Positions 34,325 to 44,065 of a stretch of DNA of 64,000 nt are shown here, piece by piece (positions within the stretch are counted from its first letter, which is position 1; each line of letters starts with the position of its first letter). The notes beneath the pieces are model-generated. The model was not told the origin of the DNA. It was given only the letters and a program-made list of their open reading frames with translations, and searched no databases. This DNA comes from Clostridia bacterium (GTDB lineage Bacteria; Bacillota; Clostridia; Lachnospirales; Lachnospiraceae): NCBI GenBank assembly GCA_003249225.1, contig QKJQ01000033.1:124001-188000 (forward strand), written 5' to 3'. Position numbers and translations under genes: made by a program.

Positions 34325-35527
34325 TTATCTGTCTACGTTAATGGTTGCATACTGAGACGGCAGAACAAGGTCAATGTATTTAGCGGCATTTGCTGTAGTC
34401 CCGGCTAACCTTACATAGATAATGGCTCCATCCGGAACGGAATTTGCACTAAATTTCTTTAATGTTGAGGTTTTGATTGTTTTCCATGAAACCGAACTCA
34501 TATCTTCAATATCTGTTCCGTCTTTACTTATCAAATATTCGTATACAACCGTTGAGGATGCTTTCGGAAACTGAAGTACCAGTTTACTGTCTTCATAATA
34601 ATATGTTACATCCTTTGTACTGTCACCAATGACCGGCGGTCCTGACTGCCTCGGAATAACAAGAGCTGTTGTTTTTGAATACGGACTCGAACTTGTTGCT
34701 GCTTTTCGTATCAGCAATGTCGTAGCAGTACCTGCACCAGAATACAGACTTTCGGGAGCCAGATCAGCCACTGTCATATTTTTATCACAATCAATCCATA
34801 GGTCCTTTTCTTCATCATAGTATTCCATGGAAGCAGTCGTGTTAATGACCAAACTCTTAATGTTTACTTTAAGACTCGGTGCACTGCCTCTTGCTGTAAT
34901 TGATACTGTCACTTCTTTGCTTGATCTGATTCCAACATCCTCACCATACCCGTTTTCAGAGGTTGTTCGGATAATTATTTTCGTAGCTGTCACACGGTAT
35001 GAATCGATAGTATCCAAAAACTCCAAATAGGAATCAGAATCCATTTCATAACTTACTGTATGCCATGTATAGTCTGTGACATTTCTCCATTGAAACGTAG
35101 CAGAATCACCTATGTTAGTGAATGTAAAATCTCCATCTACTTTATTGAACACAGCTTTAAAGCTTGTGTTCTGTGCAGGTAAAACTACGGTAAGAATTGT
35201 TTTTACGGTATCTCCCTTAAAATAAATCGTTGTACTGCTGCTGGTTGAAATCCAAGAAATGTCCATAACATATTCATTATTTGAATTTACGTCCGCTTCA
35301 ACTTCATACCACGTCGATTTGTCAAGTGAGTAATAAACAATGGTATTATTATTCTTCTGAACATTCATATACAATGTATCATAATTAATTGTCCCAACCG
35401 TTACCGCGGTAGCACTGCTCTCAGTATCAGCCCATACTGTTTTGGGTGTTGTTCCGATCAATATAAAACATAAAAACATTCCAAAGAACACGATTATCTG
35501 TTTTAATCTCATTTTTTTGTTTTGCAT
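34325..35527 (-). CDS. Secreted beta-rich protein of unknown function (shorter paralogue)
   Basis: A 400-residue exported protein. The signal peptide (KQIIVFFGMFLCFILIGTT) ends near VWADT. The rest is rich in Thr, Ser, Val and Tyr and appears to be a chain of small beta domains. Its segments (VYYSLDKSTWYEV, ISWISTSSSTTIYFKGD, VVLPAQNTSFKAVFN, FQWRN, SKEVTVSI) match the first 250 residues of the neighbouring 808-residue protein, so it is a paralogue. No sortase signal, no enzyme motif. Start at 35527 follows GCGAGGGATT. Function unknown. Confidence 0.75.
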   Translation of the reverse strand: MQNKKMRLKQIIVFFGMFLCFILIGTTPKTVWADTESSATAVTVGTINYDTLYMNVQKNNNTIVYYSLDKSTWYEVEADVNSNNEYVMDISWISTSSSTTIYFKGDTVKTILTVVLPAQNTSFKAVFNKVDGDFTFTNIGDSATFQWRNVTDYTWHTVSYEMDSDSYLEFLDTIDSYRVTATKIIIRTTSENGYGEDVGIRSSKEVTVSITARGSAPSLKVNIKSLVINTTASMEYYDEEKDLWIDCDKNMTVADLAPESLYSGAGTATTLLIRKAATSSSPYSKTTALVIPRQSGPPVIGDSTKDVTYYYEDSKLVLQFPKASSTVVYEYLISKDGTDIEDMSSVSWKTIKTSTLKKFSANSVPDGAIIYVRLAGTTANAAKYIDLVLPSQYATINVDR

Positions 35528-35625
35528 AATCCCTCGCAATCTGCTGTTTTATCGTACAGCCTCTCTGACAATACTATTTGTCATTGTCTTTACTTTCCTT
35601 AGTATGTATCATTCATCACCCTGCA

Positions 35626-38052
35626 TCACTGTGTTGCTATGACTGTCATGATACATCCTGTAGTTATTGTGTAACCGTTGCTCAAAGTAAAGACCAGATA
35701 ATTTGTAGTCGAACTGTCTGTTGTCAGCGTGTTGATCTTCGGATTTGAAAGGTCAACGATAATCGTGCCATTTTGTGCAATCGCAGAACGCAGGATGGAC
35801 ACCCCGCCCCATGTTACATCTGATATACCAACGTTGTACGCATCATCAAATATCGTAAGTGTAATCTCATAGGAAATTACTTCTTCTGTCGATTCGCTTG
35901 TGCTTCCATCCGAATAAGTCGTCGTTATAGTCGTTGTCTCTTCCAGACTACCTTCTGATATTGACCAGGCAAGTGGAGCATCGTCAATCACTGCGGTACG
36001 AATCAATTCCATTGATATATCGCTGTCAAAAGATTCACCAGTGTTAAGTGTTATATCAAAATATACTTTTGAATCATAACTATCAATAATTGAATTATCC
36101 TCAAAGCGGTCGGCATAGACACATACTATAGCAGCACGAATGGTACGTTCTTCTTCATCACTGTAATAACTGGTGTATTCTACCGTATAATCTGCTGTTG
36201 TACTGCCGGTATCACCCTGTGTCAGCGTATAACCATCGTATTGAATCTCAGAAATCGCAGTATCTTCTGATAAGTAGCTTGAATAATTATCTGTATCGAT
36301 AAGATTTTCTGTACCAAAATCAACTTTAAAATAGAATTTTGATTCATCGTTCGTGTTATTAGAATCCAGGATTCTGTCAAAATCAGTCATGAAATCATCT
36401 TCATCAAGACTCAGATCCAAATCTTCTATATCATTATTTATAACCGATGCAGGATGTAAATAAAGGAGAACACCGGTTGTTTTTGTGCTTGTGATCTTAT
36501 CTGAATTGCTAAGTGTTATATCTGCATACAATACTTCATCTGTGATAGAATCGAGATTTGCTGTTGATGTTATTCTTGTTGTTATAATATACGCATCGGA
36601 TCCATCAGAAGAAGCATTTTTATTCGTACTTACTGTGCTCTTTGTAGTTACCGTTCCCTTTGTTATTCCATACACATTACGGAAACTGATGGCTGATACT
36701 GTTGTCTTGTATCTTGAATACATGGTAAACGTAAGATATCCATCCGTATTTGCAGTCGTACAGATACCTGCGGTCGTAATAAGCGTTGTCAGAGAATTAA
36801 GTGTATCTGAACTTGGGTATGTTATACCGGAACTGCCCGTCAGATTTGTAATTGCTGACGCTATCGCATAATCATCATCGCCCATGTCATTTACAGATTT
36901 TTTTCTGATGTAAATCTTACTTCCATCCGGTGCGTCATCATCATCCAGGGATACCGCAGTACTTGATGTAATCGATATCCATTTGGCTGTTGATACTTTA
37001 AGAACATCATCTTCTTCAACAATGGTATATTCAAATGGTACAGAACTGCTTGCTGATTCAACCGTAAGCTCAAGCGTTGAAGAACTTGTATATTCAAGTC
37101 CAATTCCGTACTCATCTGCATCCGGAGCTGCTCCTTGCGCCGGAATCTCAATTGTTGTTATATTCGATATCTGCGTAGAACTTGTTGCGTTTGTAATAAA
37201 CTGCATGGTAACGCTTTCAGGATCCGTATTGGAGGAAGTGTATAATACATTCGCTGCCACACTGCTTAGTTCCAGCGTTCCTGTTGAAGCTATTGACTGC
37301 CATTCACCAGCTACATCATCCACAAGGTAACGATATGACATCTTACTGGTAAGATTTTCTAATTGAAGGGTCGACCCATTGATCTCGACATCCGGTGCTG
37401 TTGTCTTTTTCGGTATCTTAACAGCGATCTCTTTGCTTGCCCTGTTTCCCACTTCTCCATTCAATCCATTTTCCGGTGCCAGACGGAAATAAATCGTTGC
37501 TCCGTTCGAATACAGGTAGTTCAATGTATCACTGAAGGTATCTGTGTTCACAACGGTCCATGTCGTAGAATTATCCTTCCTCCATTCAATTGTTCTTGAT
37601 GAAGTATTCGAAAAGCTCATATTTCCAGAGGCAATGTTAAAAGCTGCTTTAAAATTCGTTACCTGCTTTGGAAGCTTAACTGAAACTATGTTTGTTGAAT
37701 AATCTCCCTTGAATGTAATTTCATAGTTTGAAGATACCGATACCCATGAAAAATTCATTGTAATTGTGTTATCGTCTCCAATTTCTCCCGGTATTGCTTC
37801 CCACTTTTTCTTTGAAGAATTGGAATAATAAAGGATTGTATCTTCGTCGTTCGCCTGCAGAGTTATTGTACTCGTACTATAATCAATTTTAATTATTTTA
37901 ATACTTTCTGTTGTTTCCGAAGAAGCTGAAGTTATTTTTGAAACACAAAAAAGAACGATAACAATAATAAAGGCTATCGTTCCTATTAATTTAAATGCCA
38001 TGCTTCTCCAGGCAAAACGTTGCATAGAATTCTTGGCTGTACCGTAAGACAT
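35626..38052 (-). CDS. Large secreted beta-rich protein of unknown function (longer paralogue)
   Basis: An 808-residue exported protein with an N-terminal helix IGTIAFIIVIVLFCVSK that serves as signal or anchor. Residues 40-230 parallel the shorter neighbour (ILYYSNSSKKKWEAIPG, FSWVSVSSNYEITFKGD, VKLPKQVTNFKAAFN, IEWRKDN, SKEIAVKIPK), and a similar array of putative Ig-like domains continues through about residue 430. The C-terminal half is Asp/Ser/Thr rich (DDAYNVGISDVTWGG). No LPXTG, protease or carbohydrate motif recognised. The start at 38052 follows AGGGGAGACT. Likely surface-exposed or released; partner or ligand unknown. Confidence 0.75.
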   Translation of the reverse strand: MSYGTAKNSMQRFAWRSMAFKLIGTIAFIIVIVLFCVSKITSASSETTESIKIIKIDYSTSTITLQANDEDTILYYSNSSKKKWEAIPGEIGDDNTITMNFSWVSVSSNYEITFKGDYSTNIVSVKLPKQVTNFKAAFNIASGNMSFSNTSSRTIEWRKDNSTTWTVVNTDTFSDTLNYLYSNGATIYFRLAPENGLNGEVGNRASKEIAVKIPKKTTAPDVEINGSTLQLENLTSKMSYRYLVDDVAGEWQSIASTGTLELSSVAANVLYTSSNTDPESVTMQFITNATSSTQISNITTIEIPAQGAAPDADEYGIGLEYTSSSTLELTVESASSSVPFEYTIVEEDDVLKVSTAKWISITSSTAVSLDDDDAPDGSKIYIRKKSVNDMGDDDYAIASAITNLTGSSGITYPSSDTLNSLTTLITTAGICTTANTDGYLTFTMYSRYKTTVSAISFRNVYGITKGTVTTKSTVSTNKNASSDGSDAYIITTRITSTANLDSITDEVLYADITLSNSDKITSTKTTGVLLYLHPASVINNDIEDLDLSLDEDDFMTDFDRILDSNNTNDESKFYFKVDFGTENLIDTDNYSSYLSEDTAISEIQYDGYTLTQGDTGSTTADYTVEYTSYYSDEEERTIRAAIVCVYADRFEDNSIIDSYDSKVYFDITLNTGESFDSDISMELIRTAVIDDAPLAWSISEGSLEETTTITTTYSDGSTSESTEEVISYEITLTIFDDAYNVGISDVTWGGVSILRSAIAQNGTIIVDLSNPKINTLTTDSSTTNYLVFTLSNGYTITTGCIMTVIATQ

Positions 38053-38342
38053 AGTCTCCCCTCTTTCTTTTACTCGGATTCGGAGTATCATGTACATCCA
38101 TGTATTCTGACAACGTCCCTGTTAATGACCCCTCGCAAGTATGTGGTTTTCATTTGATGCTGAAAATAGATTAGTAATTTCTTACTCTATTATCTTTATC
38201 GTCCACTTTTAAGAAAACTTAACACCATAATTTGTGAATTTTTTATGTTTTGGAATTCTATGCTACAAATACTAGTATTTTATTCAATTTTATTTTTTCT
38301 TATAATTTACTTTTTTTGTTTTTTCTTAGAGTTTTTACTTTT

Positions 38343-39716
38343 TTATTTTTTCTTTGGTTTTACTTTTAATATAAAAACAAGCAATAGAATAAGGTAGACA
38401 ATAACAATACCTACACTGATTATGAACAAAGTATTCGACTTTGAAATGAGTCCTGTCACGACCAGAATGGGAGCGCCAAAGATAATCCCGTAACTGCTTC
38501 CCGAAACCAGATTACTGACTGCTGGTTTTTCAAGAGCCGGATCAAGTTCACGAAGTAAAAGAACACCTGAACTGATCGTTCCGGTCAGCATACCATACAT
38601 GGATACAAATCCTTCATCATAGTAATCCGGATAAAGTTTCCTGCAAAGCACTCGTAGATAAACAAAAGTCACTGCACCACCAAGGACTGACATGAGAATG
38701 AAAGGAAGCCATAATCCTGACAACTCTTCAATATTAATTGAAGTAATACCGGCAATGATCATAACATCAAAAGCCAGACCGGAAATTCGATTCAGAAGAT
38801 AATTGTTCTGGTACTGATGTCGAATCAATTTTTTTCTGCTTCCAAAGGATAAAATCGATCGAACCAAAAGAGCAAGCATTGAACCAATAATAAAGTTGAA
38901 TCCCCAAAGCAAAGAGGCAACCATGTCTGCCACACCGGGTGCGACTGCTTCCAGCAAGGATGTTATCCCGAAGGTCAGCAGGTATGTTCCAAGGTATACA
39001 AGAAGAATCAAAGCACCCTGAATTGAAAACTTGTCAATTGATTCCGATACAGCAATCTCATCCTTATCCTGAAAATCATCTATAGTCAAAGACCCTGATA
39101 CCTCTTCATAATACTGGCGCTTGTAGGTTCCTTTTTTATGAAGAATGTTTAAATAGATTACCCCCACTGTACAGGCGCACAGATATCCTGCCGCCGCCAG
39201 AGAAAGTCCGAAAGATCTGCCTCCTGTGAAGCCTAACGTCTCAAGACTTGATCCAATGTTATTTGCCTGTCCTGCACCCTGTCCATATCCCATAGGGAGA
39301 AGTATTCCACTCGACATAAAAAGATCAGGCAGTAAAGTAAAGGCAAGAACAACCGAAACAAGCAGTCCTGTTAGAGCCTGAATCAAGTAAGTACTTACAA
39401 TCAATGCACCGCTTTTAGCACCAAGCAGCTTTTCAGAACGAAGATCGGATTTAGGAACACGAAGCGACAAGGCTATAAACCCAATAGCAATACCGTGATA
39501 TGTAACCATACCAAGAAAATCTGTATCAAGCTCCAGCAAACCTGTACTGCGAAGAATCAAAAACAAAAATCCGGTCAAAACAGCAGTCGGTGCAAGTGCT
39601 TTTTTTATAAATGAAATCTTTCTTCTAAGAATATTGCAGAAAAGTACTCCGACTGCAATAATCCCAAATTGTATTACAGTGTTCCAAAGAGCCGTGTTTG
39701 CTGCAGAAAAATCCAT
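38343..39716 (-). CDS. GltS-like sodium/glutamate symporter
   Basis: A 457-residue membrane protein with about twelve helices in two inverted halves. Motifs MGYGQGAGQANNIGSSLETLGF near 145 and MYGMLTGTISSGVLLLRELDP near 375 resemble GltS of E. coli, which imports glutamate with sodium. A 30-residue soluble loop (YYEEVSGSLTIDDFQDKDEIA) separates the halves. Start at 39716 follows GAGGAGGCTTATA. Substrate inferred from family only. Its start lies 11 bases before the acyltransferase stop, so the two are co-transcribed. Confidence 0.8.
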   Translation of the reverse strand: MDFSAANTALWNTVIQFGIIAVGVLFCNILRRKISFIKKALAPTAVLTGFLFLILRSTGLLELDTDFLGMVTYHGIAIGFIALSLRVPKSDLRSEKLLGAKSGALIVSTYLIQALTGLLVSVVLAFTLLPDLFMSSGILLPMGYGQGAGQANNIGSSLETLGFTGGRSFGLSLAAAGYLCACTVGVIYLNILHKKGTYKRQYYEEVSGSLTIDDFQDKDEIAVSESIDKFSIQGALILLVYLGTYLLTFGITSLLEAVAPGVADMVASLLWGFNFIIGSMLALLVRSILSFGSRKKLIRHQYQNNYLLNRISGLAFDVMIIAGITSINIEELSGLWLPFILMSVLGGAVTFVYLRVLCRKLYPDYYDEGFVSMYGMLTGTISSGVLLLRELDPALEKPAVSNLVSGSSYGIIFGAPILVVTGLISKSNTLFIISVGIVIVYLILLLVFILKVKPKKK

Positions 39717-39727
39717 TATAAGCCTCC

Positions 39728-40894
39728 TCATTTGTTCATATTGTCATATAAATGTAATATTAATCTGGCATTGAATAATTTTTGTGGCACTATCTCATAA
39801 TAATTCTGTTTTGCGGTAAACATAAGGCGGTTTCGACCGCACATATTGATTGAGCTTATATCTGATAACAGAAATTCTTCTTTCACTCCTTTGGCATTCG
39901 TTATCGTAACTTTATCACTTGTTATAATTATATCGCCTTTTATAATTTTCTTTCGTTTATGTTTGTTACCGACGCTGTTTAATGTGACCAGATTATTTCT
40001 TGGTTTTATCTCAGCGACATATTTTTCTAGATCAGAGGAGAATTCTTTCGTCTGCCATTGATACCAGTCCGTAAAATTATCAAATGGTAAATGCTCGCCT
40101 TCGAAATATCCAAATTCATTATATCTTGCCTGCAAGCCGCATTCACATTTAATTTCACAGTCTGTGGTATATAATGTTCCGATCTGTTTGCATTTCGGAC
40201 ACATGTATAAAGCAGTTTCCATGCCTTTTGCAAGTTTTCCGCCATGATAACGAATCATCTGCTGTTTCTGCATTTCATAAGCATTTACAAAAATATCACG
40301 GTTTATTAAATCACTTACCTCTGCGGGTGTCATTTTCTTAAGATCTTCCGGCATATATACTCCTGCACAGATTCCTTTCATCTTACCGCGCCTTCTCGAA
40401 AAGCTCCATCTTGGTGTCGACAGATATCCGCCTTCTATGCGGTACGTAACCAGTGCAGCTCCACATGCTTTGATCAGCTTTCCAGTCGTCGGATGTACTT
40501 CCTCCGTACAGCCGCTCATTGATTTTGTTCCTTCCGGAAAAATTGCAATACTGCATCCGGCTTTTAACCGATTCCTCATATCAATGACGGTGCTTGCATC
40601 GATGCTGCCCTTTTTACGTACGATGGGCGACAAGAAAAAGCTCAGCAATGCACTCAAAAATGAATTTCTGAAAATATGTTCACTGGCAACAAAATACAGA
40701 TGTGGAAATGCAAGTCCCAATAAGACCGGATCCAGATCACAGTTATGATTTGCTACTACGATCTGCGGTACATCAATATTTTTAACCGGTTCATAAGAAT
40801 AGTTATAAAATCTGGTGATGATGCTGCCAACCGGTGGTCTCATAATTCGGTAAAAATTCTTATGTAACGTAATCTCTCTATCCTTTAACTTCAT
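39728..40894 (-). CDS. PlsC-like acyltransferase with C-terminal zinc ribbon
   Basis: A 388-residue protein. Residues 35-185 form a PlsC acyltransferase domain: ANHNCDLDP (HX4D) near 49 and FPEGTKS near 119, which acylates lysophosphatidate or similar acceptors. From about 225 comes a domain with CPKCKQIG and CEIKCECG (four cysteines, likely zinc), then a DUF-like tail with RKKIIKGDIIITSDKVTI. The extra ribbon domain is unlike simple PlsC and could guide substrate choice. Membrane association at the N-terminus is likely. Start at 40894 follows GGAGAAGCAGA. Confidence 0.8.
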   Translation of the reverse strand: MKLKDREITLHKNFYRIMRPPVGSIITRFYNYSYEPVKNIDVPQIVVANHNCDLDPVLLGLAFPHLYFVASEHIFRNSFLSALLSFFLSPIVRKKGSIDASTVIDMRNRLKAGCSIAIFPEGTKSMSGCTEEVHPTTGKLIKACGAALVTYRIEGGYLSTPRWSFSRRRGKMKGICAGVYMPEDLKKMTPAEVSDLINRDIFVNAYEMQKQQMIRYHGGKLAKGMETALYMCPKCKQIGTLYTTDCEIKCECGLQARYNEFGYFEGEHLPFDNFTDWYQWQTKEFSSDLEKYVAEIKPRNNLVTLNSVGNKHKRKKIIKGDIIITSDKVTITNAKGVKEEFLLSDISSINMCGRNRLMFTAKQNYYEIVPQKLFNARLILHLYDNMNK

Positions 40895-40956
40895 TCTGCT
40901 TCTCCATATTCATTCATTTTGCACTCAGCTTACCAGTAAACCGTCATTCCTGTCAT

Positions 40957-41751
40957 TTATAATCCCAAAATTCTTTTTGCATTTTTATAAAATATCATAT
41001 CCTTTTCATCCTTTGTAAGCGGTAATTCATTAATATGGCTTATCTCATCTTTTGTACTTCCCCATGGAGAATCTGATGCAAAAAGTACCTTATCCGCGCC
41101 ATGTTTTTTTATAATACGAAAGAACTGTTCGCTGTCATTGTATGAAAATCCCATGGATGTATCAAGGTAAACATCAGTTCCTGCCAGATACTCTTCGACA
41201 TCATCCCATTGAGCATGACCGCCAAAATGAGCTGCTATAACCGTTCCTCCTCCAAGTTTATTCATGACAGAAGCAAACTGTTTTGGGCTTGTATGGCAAT
41301 CACCCGAAAACCCTGGATCAATTCCTGCGTGATGAAGCAGTATCAGTCCTTTACTTATAGCATAATCATAAATCCGAAGCATCCGATCCTCATCAAGATA
41401 AAAATCCTGATACTCTGCGTGGAACTTCATACCTTTGAGACCAAGGGCTGCTATCTCATCGATTTCTGCCTTGTAATTTTTCGTATCCGGATGAATACCG
41501 CCGAACGAAATAAGCCGTTCGGAACAAATACTTTTTGCCCATTCATTTGTTGTTTTGAATTGAGATGGTTTTGTTACTACCGGCTGCACAACAGAGATGT
41601 CAATTCCCCATTCATTCATATAACTTAGCAACCCTTGAACTGTCATATCTGTTATAGGTTCATAAAATGAATTCGTTTTCTCGATCAGAACCTGTTTGGC
41701 TCTTGCCGCAAGCGAATCCGGAAAAACATGTGTATGAAAATCAATTACCAT
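40957..41751 (-). CDS. Amidohydrolase (TIM-barrel, metal-dependent)
   Basis: A 264-residue protein. The metal-binding DFHTHVF occurs near residue 4, KFHAEYQDFY near 116, LLHHAGIDPG near 143, AAHFGGHAQWDDVEEYL near 178 and LFASDSPWG near 227. The set matches the amidohydrolase_2 group (related to ACMSD and dihydroorotase-like hydrolases). Substrate unknown. The start at 41751 has only a modest AAAGGCAG ribosome binding site, but the N-terminal HxH motif fixes it. Two tandem palindromes lie upstream and suggest dedicated regulation. Confidence 0.8.
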   Translation of the reverse strand: MVIDFHTHVFPDSLAARAKQVLIEKTNSFYEPITDMTVQGLLSYMNEWGIDISVVQPVVTKPSQFKTTNEWAKSICSERLISFGGIHPDTKNYKAEIDEIAALGLKGMKFHAEYQDFYLDEDRMLRIYDYAISKGLILLHHAGIDPGFSGDCHTSPKQFASVMNKLGGGTVIAAHFGGHAQWDDVEEYLAGTDVYLDTSMGFSYNDSEQFFRIIKKHGADKVLFASDSPWGSTKDEISHINELPLTKDEKDMIFYKNAKRILGL

Positions 41752-41797
41752 AGTTACTGCCTTTCTTTTTTTACTGATGTAACAAAGCGGAAAATAA

Positions 41798-41837
41798 TAA
41801 AATGAATCATTTAAAATAGTAAAATGAATCATTTAAA
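41798..41837. repeat. Two 18-bp tandem palindromes upstream of the amidohydrolase
   Basis: TAAAATGAATCATTTAAA at 41798-41815 and again at 41820-41837, 22-base period. Each has core AAATGA-A-TCATTT, a palindrome with a central odd base. Spacing of two helical turns puts both sites on one DNA face. Probable operator pair. Confidence 0.7.
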
Positions 41838-41872
41838 TTTCTGTCATCGCTATACAGCATCTAGGACAAAAA

Positions 41873-41918
41873 TAAAAAACCGCTTACATTTAATCATAAT
41901 GCAGGCGGTCTTTTTTGT
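41873..41918 (-). terminator. Terminator of the rnj-ktrB-ktrA operon (bidirectional)
   Basis: ACCGCTTACATT / AATGCAGGCGGT with two wobble positions and a seven-base loop, T-tract on both strands. It lies about 70 bases beyond the ktrA stop. Confidence 0.85.
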
Positions 41919-41984
41919 GAAGTAATTTTTTATTAAATTCATATAAAACAGTACGATTTAATAATTATTTTACAATAATGTATC

Positions 41985-42638
41985 TTACCGTAATCGATCA
42001 AGTACCTTATCAACATCCTCTTTCAATCCCAGAATCATAAGGTGATCGTCTTTGTTGAATATATAATCAGCACCGGGAAGCATTTTAACCTGTCCATTCT
42101 TTTTTGTGCCAAGAATGCTTACATTATATTTCGTTCTAACTTCTGTCTGTTTTACTGTTCTGCCGATCCACTCCTTAATTGGCTGAATTTCAGTCAGCAA
42201 ATAACCTTCTGCTATTTCGGCATAGTCAAAAACATGAGTCGTACTATGACGTACGGCCACTTTCTCTGCAATATCACGATCAGGATAGATTACTTCATCT
42301 GCTCCGTTACGCAACAGGAATTTTGCATGTATATCGCTGTCTGCTTTACTTATGACATATTTTGCGCCTAATTCTTTGATTAGATTGGTGATTTCAAGGC
42401 TGCTTTGGAAATTCTCTCCAATACATACAAAACATATATCAAAATTACCAATGCCAAGGCTCTTTAATACATTCACATCGGTACAGTCTCCAACTTTCGC
42501 TGTTGTAACGTAGGGAAGCAGGTCTTTCAGACATTCTTCGTCCCCATCAACGATCATCACCTCATTATTCTTTTCTACAAGACTCATGCATAAATGATGT
42601 CCGAATCTTCCCAGTCCAACAATTAATATCGATTTCAT
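41985..42638 (-). CDS. ktrA: KtrA-type potassium channel gating subunit
   Basis: A 217-residue cytoplasmic RCK protein. The nucleotide-binding motif LIVGLGRFGHHLCMSL near residue 5, VDGDEECLKDLLPY near 31 and GDCTDVNVLKSLGIG near 53 form the RCK_N domain; residues 140-217 form RCK_C. Rings of KtrA gate the KtrB channel by ATP/ADP or c-di-AMP. It follows ktrB by 28 bases with GGAGGATACGA. Alternative name: TrkA-like. Confidence 0.9.
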   Translation of the reverse strand: MKSILIVGLGRFGHHLCMSLVEKNNEVMIVDGDEECLKDLLPYVTTAKVGDCTDVNVLKSLGIGNFDICFVCIGENFQSSLEITNLIKELGAKYVISKADSDIHAKFLLRNGADEVIYPDRDIAEKVAVRHSTTHVFDYAEIAEGYLLTEIQPIKEWIGRTVKQTEVRTKYNVSILGTKKNGQVKMLPGADYIFNKDDHLMILGLKEDVDKVLDRLR

Positions 42639-42666
42639 TCGTATCCTCCAATTTTTTATTCGCTGA

Positions 42667-44007
42667 TTATCCTACCAGAATCTTCTCAGCTACCTGCTTC
42701 ACCTGAACTACCTGCTTTCCCGTATTAAAGGATAATGCAAAGCTCAGACTGCCCACTCTTCCACAATACATAAGAAAAATCACAATAATCTTTGATACTA
42801 AAGTTAACTCTCTTGTAATACCGGTCGACAGACCGACTGTACCGATTGCTGAAAATACTTCCAGCCCAATGTCTAACATATCTGTTTTTTGTATTGCTCC
42901 TATAATAAGACATGCTCCAATTGCAATAAATAAATTTGTACAGAAAACCAAAATTGCTTTGATGATATTCTCATCATCGAGCCTTCTGTTAAAAATATCA
43001 TGTGAATTTATCTTTTTAATATTTGATCGCAATGCGACGATCAGAACAACGATTGTCGTTGTCTTTATACCGCCTGCTGTTGAGCCCGGGTTACCTCCAA
43101 TGAACATAAGAATCATTGTTAATAATTTGCTTGGTCCCTGCATGGCAGCAAGGTCAAGCGTATTAAATCCTGCAGTCCTTGGTGTAACTGCTGCAAAAAT
43201 ACTGGCGATTATTTTCTCACTCATAGGTAAGTCTGATAATGTTCCATTCCATTCAAATACAAAGAACAGAACAGACGATGCTGCAATCAACACTCCAGTA
43301 GCCATAAATACGATTTTGGAATGCAGTCTGTATTCTTTAAATCTCCATTTGTGTTCAATAACATCATCCCATACCAAAAACCCAATACCACCGATAACAA
43401 CAAGAAAAATTATCACGATGTTTACAAGATAATCATTACGGTAAGCGACAAGTGAACTATATTCCTCGTTAATACCAAACAGATCAAAGCCAGCATTACA
43501 AAACGCTGATACCGAATGGAAAATTCCAAAATATATACCACGAAGTACACCATAGTCCTGAATAAACCGTATGGATAAAAGTGCCGCTCCTACTCCTTCG
43601 AATAAAAGCGTACCCCGTAAAATCCGCTTAACAAGCTTAACAATGCCACCTATTTGAAGTGTATTTACACTTTCCTGTATTACACCACGTGTCTTTAGCC
43701 CGATCTTACGCCGCAGCGCAATGGCAAATAAGACTCCGACGGTCATAAACCCTAGTCCTCCCGTCTGTATCAGTACCAGAATAATAAGCTGACCAAAGAG
43801 AGTCCAATTCTGAAAAGTATCAGTTACAACCAGCCCTGTCACGCAGGTAGCTGAAGTAGCTGTAAACAATGTATCTACAAAACCTGTATCCATCCCTGCT
43901 TTTTTTGAAAATGGCAGAAGCAACAACAAGGTTCCTATAAAAATAATCGACAAATATCCTGTAACGATCATCTGCGTCTGACTTAACTTACGTATCTTAC
44001 TGAACAT
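42667..44007 (-). CDS. ktrB: KtrB-type potassium transporter membrane subunit
   Basis: A 446-residue membrane protein with four M1-P-M2 repeats. Filter-like loops are TSATCVTGLVVTD near 55, AFCNAGFDLFG near 180, TPRTAGFNTLDL near 280 and GTVGLSTGITRELT near 393, and GGNPGSTAGGIKTTT near 315 corresponds to the gate-region motif. Together with KtrA it makes a sodium-coupled or uniport K+ uptake system for turgor. Start at 44007 follows AGGGAGAAGTTTT. Confidence 0.92.
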   Translation of the reverse strand: MFSKIRKLSQTQMIVTGYLSIIFIGTLLLLLPFSKKAGMDTGFVDTLFTATSATCVTGLVVTDTFQNWTLFGQLIILVLIQTGGLGFMTVGVLFAIALRRKIGLKTRGVIQESVNTLQIGGIVKLVKRILRGTLLFEGVGAALLSIRFIQDYGVLRGIYFGIFHSVSAFCNAGFDLFGINEEYSSLVAYRNDYLVNIVIIFLVVIGGIGFLVWDDVIEHKWRFKEYRLHSKIVFMATGVLIAASSVLFFVFEWNGTLSDLPMSEKIIASIFAAVTPRTAGFNTLDLAAMQGPSKLLTMILMFIGGNPGSTAGGIKTTTIVVLIVALRSNIKKINSHDIFNRRLDDENIIKAILVFCTNLFIAIGACLIIGAIQKTDMLDIGLEVFSAIGTVGLSTGITRELTLVSKIIVIFLMYCGRVGSLSFALSFNTGKQVVQVKQVAEKILVG

Positions 44008-44065
44008 AAAACTTCTCCCTGGCAATTATAATCATATATTTTATACGCATACTTGTGAACATGTC

